In this document: one piece after another, positions 1 through 5,433 of the stretch
Layout of the letters: each line of letters starts with the position of its first letter
Numbering within the stretch: position 1 is the stretch's first letter
DNA from: Polynucleobacter sp. UBA2650
Lineage (GTDB): Bacteria > Pseudomonadota > Gammaproteobacteria > Burkholderiales > Burkholderiaceae
NCBI GenBank assembly: GCA_002359975.1
Contig: DENG01000102.1
Coordinates: 2,204-8,303 of the forward strand
Reading direction: 5' to 3'
DNA: 6,100 nt
Notes under the pieces: model-generated
Seen by the model: the letters and a program-made list of their open reading frames with translations, nothing else
The model's database searches: none
Told to the model about the DNA's origin: nothing
Translations under genes and position numbers: made by a program

Positions 1-392
1 CCGCGCTTACGCAAGGCATTCGCTAATTGACAAACACGATCATGCAGTTCTTGGTATGTGACCTTGGTCTCTTTACCATCATCAGACTCAAAAATGATGG
101 CAGTCTTGTTGGCATTACCAATTTCTAGATTACGATCTAGGCAGTTATAAGAAGCATTGGTGGTGCCATCTTCAAACCATTTATAGAACGGTGCCTTCGA
201 CTCATCCAGTGTTTTTGTAAAAGGCTGCTTCCAATAAACATGTTCTTTGGCTAAGCGCGCCCAAAATCCTTCGTAATCTTTTTCGGCTTCTGCGCATAAT
301 TTGTTGTAGGCATCCATGCCAGAAATGGCAGCATTTTTTACAAAATCGGTGGGCGGATTGAAAACCCGGCTCTCGTTCATCAGTGGTTCCAT
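1..392 (-). CDS. acs: Acetyl-CoA synthetase (acetate--CoA ligase), N-terminal part, cut by the window edge
   Basis: The minus strand reads from an ATG at 392-390 without a stop to base 1, giving 130 codons of a protein normally about 650 residues long. Acs is a cytoplasmic enzyme that activates acetate with ATP to acetyl-AMP and then acetyl-CoA. The visible part is the N-terminal ACAS_N region: the stretch YEGFWARLAKEH is followed by FTKTLDESKAPFYKWFEDG, then ASYNCLDRN and AIIFESDDG, and it ends with TYQELHDRVCQLANALRKR, the start of the AMP-binding domain. This wording fits Burkholderiaceae Acs better than propionyl-CoA ligase PrpE, but the catalytic motifs lie outside the window. A GAGAGGG Shine-Dalgarno on the minus strand (403-409) sits 10 nt before this ATG, which favours it over the second in-frame Met at codon 5. 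The gene is divergent from the fumarase gene. Confidence 0.95.
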   Translation of the reverse strand, partial: MEPLMNESRVFNPPTDFVKNAAISGMDAYNKLCAEAEKDYEGFWARLAKEHVYWKQPFTKTLDESKAPFYKWFEDGTTNASYNCLDRNLEIGNANKTAIIFESDDGKETKVTYQELHDRVCQLANALRKR

Positions 393-402
393 TTGAATAA
401 CA

Positions 403-409
403 CCCTCTC
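403..409 (-). promoter_or_regulatory. Ribosome binding site of acs
   Basis: The minus strand reads GAGAGGG here, 10 nt before the ATG at 392. It is one of the clearest Shine-Dalgarno matches in the window and fixes the acs start. Confidence 0.7.
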
Positions 410-434
410 TAAGTACTTATAGTTACAACAAAAG

Positions 435-452
435 AATAATTGTTTGATTATT
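435..452. repeat. Inverted repeat AATAAT-6-ATTATT
   Basis: Perfect 6-bp arms AATAAT and ATTATT are separated by TGTTTG. The right arm coincides with the proposed acs -10 box, so the repeat could be an operator, but AT-rich arms of this length can also arise by chance. Confidence 0.35.
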
Positions 453-475
453 TCATATGACGATAAGTGAATTAA
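447..475 (-). promoter_or_regulatory. Candidate sigma-70 promoter for acs
   Basis: On the minus strand a TTAATT -35-like box (470-475) is followed after 17 bp by AATAAT (447-452), which matches 5 of 6 bases of the -10 consensus. The -35 match is only 3 of 6. Transcription would start near 440 and give a leader of about 48 nt. A second -10-like TATAAG (416-421, minus) lacks a good -35. This is inference from spacing and consensus only. Confidence 0.3.
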
Positions 476-482
476 GTCCTGA

Positions 483-498
483 TTTGCCCTATGGCAAA
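483..498. promoter_or_regulatory. Palindrome TTTGCC-ctat-GGCAAA, possible operator upstream of fumarase
   Basis: Two perfect 6-bp arms flank a 4-nt spacer, a shape common for dimeric regulator sites. It lies just before a -10-like TAAAAT (503-508), so a bound protein would cover the -35 and spacer region of the rightward promoter. As a hairpin it has no following T-run, so it is not a terminator. The regulator is unknown. Confidence 0.4.
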
Positions 499-502
499 CC
501 CT

Positions 503-508
503 TAAAAT
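503..508 (+). promoter_or_regulatory. Candidate -10 box of the fumarase operon
   Basis: TAAAAT matches 5 of 6 bases of the sigma-70 -10 consensus and would give a leader of roughly 26 nt before the ATG at 541. The -35 region at the expected distance (about 480-485, TGATTT) is poor, so the promoter may depend on an activator or be placed elsewhere. Confidence 0.3.
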
Positions 509-540
509 GCCATATTCATTCCACTTATTGAAATAACCCT

Positions 541-2064
541 ATGCCAACCATTCGCCAAGACGACCTCATACAAAGCATTGCAGATGCCTTTCAGTTTATT
601 TCCTACTACCATCCTCGGGATTTCATTCAGGCGATGGGCCGTGCTTATGAACTCGAGCAAGGCGAAGCTGCGAAAGACTCAATTGCCCAAATTCTGACCA
701 ATAGCAGAATGTGCGCCGAGGGTAAGCGGCCAATTTGTCAGGACACGGGCATTGCCGTGGTCTTTCTAAAGGTCGGCATGAATATCAATTGGAGTGGCGC
801 CACGATGAGCGTTGCCGATATGGTCAATGAAGGTGTGCGGCGTGCTTATCTGAATCCTGAGAACACATTACGTGGTTCTGTTTTATTAGACCCTGCGGGC
901 AAGCGCAAGAACTCAGGCGATAACACTCCAGCAGTCATTCATTATGAAATTGTTCCTGGCGATGATCTAGAGGTCATTTGCGCAGCCAAAGGGGGTGGTT
1001 CTGAGAACAAAGCCAAAATGATCATGCTCAATCCATCGGATTCGATTGTGGATTGGGTCCTAAAGACAGTGCCAACCATGGGGGCCGGTTGGTGCCCTCC
1101 CGGCATTCTTGGTATTGGGATTGGTGGCACGCCTGAGAAGGCTGCACTCCTTGCGAAAGAGTCCTTGATGGCACCGATTGATATTCAGGAACTCATTGCA
1201 CGCGGACCCAAGAATCGTATCGAGGAGTTACGCCTAGAAATTTATGAGAAGGTCAATCAACTCGGAATTGGTGCGCAAGGCTTAGGTGGCCTTGCAACCG
1301 TTCTCGATGTCAAGATCATGGATTACCCAACACATGCTGCGTCATTACCAGTGGCGATGATTCCGAACTGTGCAGCAACCCGCCATATTCATTTTCATTT
1401 AGATGGCAGCGGCCCTGCTCACTTCAAAGCACCTTCTCTTAGTGATTGGCCAGCAGTCTCATGGCAAGCCGATACCAAGAAATCCAAACGCGTGGATGTA
1501 AACAACTTAAGTGCGGAAGAAGTGGCGAGCTGGAAACCCGGTCAAACCTTATTACTCAATGGCAAGATTCTGACGGGTCGTGATGCCGCTCATAAACGAA
1601 TTGCCGATATGCTGTCCAAAGGTGAGCCTCTACCAGTTAGCTTCAAAAATCGTGTGATCTATTATGTGGGTCCTGTTGATCCAGTCCGCAATGAAGTTGT
1701 GGGTCCTGCAGGCCCAACAACCTCCACGCGTATGGATAAGTTCACTGAAACCATGCTGGGGCAAACGGGCCTACTCGCCATGATTGGCAAAGCAGAGCGC
1801 GGTCCGGTTGCGATTGAGTCGATCAAGAAACATCGCTCGGCTTATCTGATGGCTGTGGGTGGTGCCGCCTACTTAGTATCCAAAGCGATTAAGCATGCCA
1901 AAGTCCTTGCCTTCCAAGACCTTGGTATGGAAGCCATCTATGAGTTTGACGTCGAAGATATGCCAGTCACCGTGGCAGTCGATTCGAGTGGTACCTCCAT
2001 GCATCAAACAGGACCGCGTGAATGGCAACTCAAGATTGGCAAGATACCAGTCAGCGTGGCTTAG
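541..2064 (+). CDS. Fumarate hydratase, class I (iron-sulfur, FumA/FumB type)
   Basis: Cytoplasmic TCA-cycle enzyme that interconverts fumarate and L-malate using an oxygen-sensitive [4Fe-4S] cluster. At 507 residues it is the full single-chain form, with the N-terminal alpha-type domain (about 10-285) and C-terminal beta-type domain (about 310-500). Three conserved cysteines that hold the cluster are visible: Cys66 in CQDTG, Cys185 in WCPPG and Cys277 in NCAATR. The C-terminal GPTTSTRMD block (391-399) and Lys417 in MIGKAERG match residues that contact substrate in the Leishmania class I enzyme, by alignment from memory. An in-frame TGA at 529-531 makes ATG 541 the first possible ATG start; no good Shine-Dalgarno precedes it. 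It leads the murI-tonB-exbBD cluster. The fumA/fumB paralogue cannot be told, so no symbol is given. Confidence 0.97.
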   Translation: MPTIRQDDLIQSIADAFQFISYYHPRDFIQAMGRAYELEQGEAAKDSIAQILTNSRMCAEGKRPICQDTGIAVVFLKVGMNINWSGATMSVADMVNEGVRRAYLNPENTLRGSVLLDPAGKRKNSGDNTPAVIHYEIVPGDDLEVICAAKGGGSENKAKMIMLNPSDSIVDWVLKTVPTMGAGWCPPGILGIGIGGTPEKAALLAKESLMAPIDIQELIARGPKNRIEELRLEIYEKVNQLGIGAQGLGGLATVLDVKIMDYPTHAASLPVAMIPNCAATRHIHFHLDGSGPAHFKAPSLSDWPAVSWQADTKKSKRVDVNNLSAEEVASWKPGQTLLLNGKILTGRDAAHKRIADMLSKGEPLPVSFKNRVIYYVGPVDPVRNEVVGPAGPTTSTRMDKFTETMLGQTGLLAMIGKAERGPVAIESIKKHRSAYLMAVGGAAYLVSKAIKHAKVLAFQDLGMEAIYEFDVEDMPVTVAVDSSGTSMHQTGPREWQLKIGKIPVSVA

Positions 2065-2093
2065 ATGCACTGCAATTCCTTGAACGGTTGACC

Positions 2094-2897
2094 GTGGTAA
2101 CAATCGGTGTCTTTGACTCTGGTGTGGGCGGCTTATCCATTTTGGATGAGGCACTCCAGCAGTTACCCCACCACAACTACATCTATTTTGCGGATTCCGC
2201 GAATGCTCCTTACGGCAATAGGTCGCCAGAGTGGATTGCGGAACGCAGCTTACAAATCTGTCGCTATTTATTAGAACAAAATTGCAGTGCCATCGTGGTG
2301 GCATGTAACACTGCTACAGCGGAAGCAATTGCTGCAATCCGTAGCACACTAGATATCCCAATCATTGGTGTTGAGCCCGGCATTAAGCCGGCGGCGATGC
2401 AATCCCAAAATGGAGTCGTGGGTGTTCTAGCTACTGAAGCAACATTAAATAGTGATAAGTTCAATGCTTTACTAGCAACCCTCCCGCAAGATTGCCAATT
2501 CATTAAACAGGCTGGTGCGGGTTTGGTACCTTTGATCGAAGCAGGTCAGATTGAGACCCCAGAGATGCACGCCCTCTTACGCTCCCATTTAGGCCCCATT
2601 CAAGAGCGCGGCGCTGACACCTTGGTTCTTGGATGCACTCACTACCCCTTTCTCAAGAACATCATTCGAGACATCGTAGGCGACTCGATGGAACTAATCG
2701 ATACAAGCGATGCTGTTGTGCGTCAACTTGTGCGGCAAATGGATCAACAAGGGATCAGCGCTAATCCAAACACAGATGCCCCGTCGTTAAGCTTGCTCAG
2801 CACGGCCAATGCGGATACATTACAGACGATGGCACAACGCTTACTGCTTCGTGATTTATCGCAGTACACCATTTATACCGAGACATTAAAGCTCTAA
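2094..2897 (+). CDS. murI: Glutamate racemase
   Basis: Converts L-glutamate to D-glutamate, which MurD adds to peptidoglycan precursors; it acts in the cytoplasm without a cofactor. Starting at GTG 2094 gives 267 residues, the usual family length. The family signatures are present: FDSGVGG (residues 7-13), YGNR (40-43), VACNTAT with catalytic Cys71, and GCTHYP with catalytic Cys181 and its neighbour His183. The open frame extends back to an ATG at 2022, but that would overlap the fumarase gene by 43 bp and add 24 residues not typical of MurI; TTG 2088 is another option. No strong ribosome binding site marks any of these starts. With GTG 2094 the gap to fumarase is 29 bp, and tonB follows after 3 bp, so it is very likely co-transcribed with both. 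Function is certain; the exact start is not. Confidence 0.96.
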   Translation: MVTIGVFDSGVGGLSILDEALQQLPHHNYIYFADSANAPYGNRSPEWIAERSLQICRYLLEQNCSAIVVACNTATAEAIAAIRSTLDIPIIGVEPGIKPAAMQSQNGVVGVLATEATLNSDKFNALLATLPQDCQFIKQAGAGLVPLIEAGQIETPEMHALLRSHLGPIQERGADTLVLGCTHYPFLKNIIRDIVGDSMELIDTSDAVVRQLVRQMDQQGISANPNTDAPSLSLLSTANADTLQTMAQRLLLRDLSQYTIYTETLKL

Positions 2898-2900
2898 TTG

Positions 2901-3635
2901 ATGAATAGCATGACTCAATCGCGTATACACCTTCCTTTTTCCAAGGAAGAGCGCATCATCATCGCCTTCGTGGTTCTGGCTCATTTGGCTTTTATCGTGC
3001 CATTTAATTTTGGACTTACCCCAAAGCCTCCTAATTATTTGAATGATGAACGGGTCCTGGCGAACTTGCTTCCACCGGATAGTCCTTCGCCCCCTAAGCA
3101 AAGTGCGCCCCCCGCCCCCAAAATACCGGTAGAAGCTCCTAAACCAACTCCGAAACCAACTCCCAAACCTGAGGTAAAGAAGGCAGAGAAAACTCCAACG
3201 CCTACACCAACACCTGCGCCCAGTCCCACACAAAGTAGCCCAACACCAGCACCTCCAACCCCTTCTGCAAAATCGAGTGAAAGTACTCAATCAGCGACCG
3301 TTGCGCCCTCAACAGGGGGTGGCGGAGTTAGTGGGACTCCGATTCAAACGGATATTGGTAAATTGATTGTGGTTTACCAACCTGATGCAGATCCCTACTA
3401 CCCCTCATTCTCTAAACGTGCTGGCGAGCAAGGCGAGGTTGTTGTGCGTCTTATCATTGACGAGACAGGGGTTGTTGAAGATGCCCGCCTATTGCAATCA
3501 AGCTCTTACCCAAGGCTAGACAGGGCCGCAATGGAAATTGGTAAACGCTATCGCTTTAAGCCCTACCTGATTAATGGCAGTCCTACTAAAATCTCCACTA
3601 ATCTACTGATTAAATTTAACCTAAAGAGTCCCTAA
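2901..3635 (+). CDS. tonB: TonB energy-transducing protein
   Basis: Links the proton-driven ExbB-ExbD motor in the inner membrane to outer-membrane receptors for iron complexes, cobalamin or other large nutrients. From ATG 2901 it is 244 residues: a short cytoplasmic start with KEER, one membrane anchor (about 19-38) with His28, a Pro/Thr/Ser/Lys-rich periplasmic spacer (about 57-135) with PKPT and PT repeats, a Gly-rich hinge (139-145), and a C-terminal TonB domain (about 155-244) with YYPSFSKRAGEQGEVVVRL, LDRAA and RFKP. The anchor His is present, but Ser is not at the four-residue-earlier position of the E. coli SxxxH pattern (Val24 here). TTG 2898 and ATG 2910 are alternative starts; 2901 is chosen as the first ATG after the murI stop. 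exbB follows after 1 bp. The partner receptor is not in the window. Confidence 0.94.
   Translation: MNSMTQSRIHLPFSKEERIIIAFVVLAHLAFIVPFNFGLTPKPPNYLNDERVLANLLPPDSPSPPKQSAPPAPKIPVEAPKPTPKPTPKPEVKKAEKTPTPTPTPAPSPTQSSPTPAPPTPSAKSSESTQSATVAPSTGGGGVSGTPIQTDIGKLIVVYQPDADPYYPSFSKRAGEQGEVVVRLIIDETGVVEDARLLQSSSYPRLDRAAMEIGKRYRFKPYLINGSPTKISTNLLIKFNLKSP
3138..3170 (+). repeat. 12-bp tandem repeat in the proline-rich region of tonB
   Basis: The unit CCN-AAA-CCA-ACT (Pro-Lys-Pro-Thr) occurs at 3138-3149 and 3150-3161, with a partial third copy at 3162-3170. It encodes the stiff PKPT spacer (residues 80-90), and a Pro-Thr dipeptide run follows at about residues 99-106. Being a multiple of three, copy-number change would keep the frame. 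Confidence 0.75.
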
Positions 3636-3636
3636 T

Positions 3637-4329
3637 ATGAACAATGCATTTGGCCTTCACCACCTCTGGACCCAGGGAGACTTCGTAACTCACTTTGTTG
3701 CACTCGTTCTTCTGTTTTTATCAGTGGTCACGTGGGTAATCTTAATCAGCCGTATTTGGGGATTGCGCAATATCAAACGTCTCAAAAATGAACTAGATGG
3801 ATTTTGGAGAGCGCGCTCGTTTGATGAGGGTCTTGCCTCACTTAGCAACCATGCACTCAACCCTTTTTACAAAGTAGCTAAAACTGCTAATGAGGCCTCT
3901 GCCCATCATCTCAATCAACGCTCAAACCATCGCGAACTCTTACAAACCCTGAACTATTCAGAATGGATGGCGCGTAGTCTCAAAAACGGAATTGATGCAT
4001 CAGCAGGTCAACTCCAGAAGGGGTTAACCTTTTTGGCGTCAACCGGTGCGACCGCGCCCTTCATTGGATTATTTGGCACAGTCTGGGGCATCTATCACGC
4101 TCTGATTGCCATTAGCAGTTCGGGCAGCGCGCAGATTGATCAAGTCGCCGGCCCTATTGGTGAGGCCCTTATCATGACCGCCTTTGGTCTTGCGGTTGCG
4201 ATCCCTGCGGTCTTGGGCTACAACGCAATCAATCGCAGCAATAAATTAGTGATGGCAGATCTCAATCGATTTGCCAACGATCTACTCGCCTACTTTGTCA
4301 CGGGTGCTCGCGTTCCCGATCAGGAGTAA
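3637..4329 (+). CDS. exbB: ExbB proton channel subunit (MotA/TolQ/ExbB family)
   Basis: Pentameric inner-membrane channel subunit that, with ExbD, uses proton flow to energize TonB. The 230 residues show the family layout: TM1 about 17-40, a large cytoplasmic loop (about 43-128), TM2 about 130-156 with GATAPFIGLFGTVWGIYHAL, and TM3 about 174-198 with GPIGEALIMTAFGLAVAIPA. Thr148, Glu176 and Thr181 fall on the channel-lining polar residues known in E. coli ExbB. AAAGAG at 3623-3628 is a reasonable ribosome binding site for ATG 3637. The gene starts 1 bp after the tonB stop and ends 2 bp before exbD. TolQ is a paralogue, but the direct tonB-exbB-exbD order supports ExbB. Confidence 0.95.
   Translation: MNNAFGLHHLWTQGDFVTHFVALVLLFLSVVTWVILISRIWGLRNIKRLKNELDGFWRARSFDEGLASLSNHALNPFYKVAKTANEASAHHLNQRSNHRELLQTLNYSEWMARSLKNGIDASAGQLQKGLTFLASTGATAPFIGLFGTVWGIYHALIAISSSGSAQIDQVAGPIGEALIMTAFGLAVAIPAVLGYNAINRSNKLVMADLNRFANDLLAYFVTGARVPDQE
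4322..4326 (+). promoter_or_regulatory. Ribosome binding site of exbD, inside the end of exbB
   Basis: AGGAG lies in the last codons of exbB and ends 5 nt before the exbD ATG at 4332. Ribosomes finishing exbB would clear or reuse this site, so the two genes are probably translationally coupled, which suits subunits of one complex. Confidence 0.75.
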
Positions 4330-4331
4330 TC

Positions 4332-4748
4332 ATGTCTTTTAGCAACCTCTCGAATGATCAAAACGAAGATGGTTTAATGGCCGAGATCAACATGACTCCA
4401 ATGGTGGATGTCATGTTGGTACTGCTGATTATTTTCATCATTACTTTGCCAGTGATTCAGCAGGCAGTCAAAGTAGAACTGCCCAAAGCAAACAGTGTGC
4501 GCAATGAAGTAAAGCCAGAATCTGTGCAATTGAGCATTGATGCCAAAGGGCAAATCTTTTGGAACAGCACCCCCATTGACATAGCCACCTTCAGTACTTA
4601 TGCCGATAAAGCGGCTAAGAAAGATCCCCAACCCGAAATTAATTTACGGGCTGATAAATCTGTGCGCTACGATTCTGTTGCTCAAGTGCTAGCAGCCTCT
4701 CGGCGTGCTGGCCTCACAAAATTAGGATTTGTGACTGAACCAGATTAA
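4332..4748 (+). CDS. exbD: ExbD biopolymer transport protein (ExbD/TolR family)
   Basis: Partner of ExbB in the motor that drives TonB. It is 138 residues: a short cytoplasmic tail with the family motif EINMTPMVDVMLVLLIIF (18-35), a single membrane segment (about 25-45) carrying Asp26, the proton-carrying aspartate of the family, the conserved VELPKA just after the membrane (48-53), and a periplasmic domain to the C terminus with LRADKSVRYDSVAQVLAASR and the terminal GFVTEP. Length is normal. ATG 4332 has the AGGAG site noted separately. It ends the operon; its stop overlaps the stop of the convergent PLD gene by 4 bp, so no terminator fits between them. TolR is the paralogue and is less likely given the neighbours. 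Confidence 0.95.
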   Translation: MSFSNLSNDQNEDGLMAEINMTPMVDVMLVLLIIFIITLPVIQQAVKVELPKANSVRNEVKPESVQLSIDAKGQIFWNSTPIDIATFSTYADKAAKKDPQPEINLRADKSVRYDSVAQVLAASRRAGLTKLGFVTEPD

Positions 4749-5341
4749 TTGGGTTTAGCTGTTTTCCGCTCTGGCGCAGAAGTAATGGGATAGCTGCGCT
4801 CCCAATGGGAGATGAAGTTTTTATAGTACTGTTGCGCCAAAGGAGCGGAGCGCAACACAATCATATTCTCCGCATTACTCTTTTCTGCACTATTCGTAAA
4901 GTTGTAGCTCCCGGTCACCACAATATCGCCATCAATAATCATCACCTTATTGTGAAAGATGCGGTGGGCTTTATTACCGCGAAGTGCAACACCGCCCTTT
5001 AATAATATTGGGATCACATCAAAATTATTGGCTGCCGTTGGTCCATCCTGAATAACCTGTACCTCAACCCCACGTTTGGCGGCTCGGGCAAGTGCCTCTG
5101 CAATCTCTACATAGGTAAAACTGTAAGCCATTACTTGGATACTCTTCTTGGCGCCATCGAGATAACGAATCAAGCCCTTGGCTGCCCCAGCAGGTGGGCT
5201 AAAAAAGACTGAGAGCACTTCAGCTTTGATGGTGGCATCTGTCTTTGGCGCTTCTTTAGCAGCCTTTGTTGTTTCTGGATTGGCAACTGCCACTTGAACT
5301 ATAAAACAGGTACTTAGCAGAAGAAGAATGGATTTTTTCAT
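4745..5341 (-). CDS. Exported phospholipase D-superfamily protein, Nuc-like (putative nuclease)
   Basis: The 198-residue product starts with a clear signal peptide (KK, a hydrophobic core ILLLLSTCFIVQV, likely cleavage after Ala20 in AVA-NP), followed by a linker rich in Lys, Ala and Glu (about 21-40). The rest is one PLD domain: FSPPAGA and IRYLDGAKKSIQVMAYSFT (about 47-76), AEALARAAKRGVEVQVI, then the HKD motif HxKxxxxDxxxxxxGSxN with His130, Lys132, Asp137, Gly144, Ser145 and Asn147, and Glu158 after it. One HKD per chain and this length match the Nuc endonuclease type, which works as a dimer and cuts DNA or RNA without metal; phosphodiesterase action on another substrate is possible. The protein probably acts in the periplasm or outside. 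It is convergent to exbD and divergent from the FGE-like gene. Its ribosome binding site is weak. Confidence 0.92.
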   Translation of the reverse strand: MKKSILLLLSTCFIVQVAVANPETTKAAKEAPKTDATIKAEVLSVFFSPPAGAAKGLIRYLDGAKKSIQVMAYSFTYVEIAEALARAAKRGVEVQVIQDGPTAANNFDVIPILLKGGVALRGNKAHRIFHNKVMIIDGDIVVTGSYNFTNSAEKSNAENMIVLRSAPLAQQYYKNFISHWERSYPITSAPERKTAKPN

Positions 5342-5433
5342 GATGCTTAATTCGCTCTAATAGCAATAGTGCAAGTCGCACTGAATTAGGTAAAAATGGC
5401 TAGGTTACTTATTTGTCAATTTTTTACAATTCT
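5342..5433. promoter_or_regulatory. Divergent spacer between the PLD-like and FGE-like genes
   Basis: This 92-bp AT-rich spacer must hold at least the leftward promoter. On the minus strand a perfect TTGACA -35 box lies at 5414-5419, but the sequence 17 bp on (TTTTTA) is a poor -10. On the plus strand TACAAT (5425-5430) is a good -10 match but sits only 3 nt before the ATG at 5434 and has no clear -35. An inverted repeat AGTGC-5-GCACT lies at 5368-5382, nested in weaker outer arms TAATTC (5348-5353) and GAATTA (5383-5388). Confidence 0.5.
5368..5382. repeat. Inverted repeat AGTGC-aagtc-GCACT
   Basis: Perfect 5-bp arms with a 5-nt spacer lie 27 bp before the PLD start and 52 bp before the FGE-like start. 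The position suits an operator or a leader hairpin of the PLD mRNA. The arms are short, so chance is not excluded. Confidence 0.3.

Larger units (their letters stand above)
393..540. promoter_or_regulatory. Divergent control region between acs and fumarase
   Basis: This 148-bp spacer must hold the promoters of acs (leftward) and of the fumarase-led operon (rightward). It is clearly more AT-rich than the flanking genes and has no convincing ORF. It holds two perfect 6-bp inverted repeats (435-452 and 483-498) and candidate -10 boxes on both strands. Transcription factor identity cannot be read from the sequence. Confidence 0.7.

Noticed and set aside
1873..2304. Minus-strand open frame of 143 codons across the fumarase/murI junction
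   Set aside because: It covers two well-supported genes on the other strand and shows no recognisable domain.
3035..3229. Minus-strand open frame with Gly-Val repeats
   Set aside because: It is the antisense reading of the tonB Pro/Thr repeats, a typical low-complexity shadow.
2886..3290. Minus-strand open frame of 134 codons rich in Arg, Trp and Cys
   Set aside because: It lies antisense to tonB and owes its length to the proline-rich codons; its composition is unlike a real protein and tonB is unambiguous.
4799..4822. CTCCC-AAT-GGGAG hairpin followed by five T, as a terminator for the exbD transcript
   Set aside because: The stem is only 5 bp and the T-run begins 6 nt after it, inside the PLD coding sequence; too weak to call a terminator.
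5414..5419. Perfect minus-strand TTGACA as a firm promoter of the PLD gene
   Set aside because: No acceptable -10 box lies 16-18 bp downstream, so I mention it only within the spacer entry.
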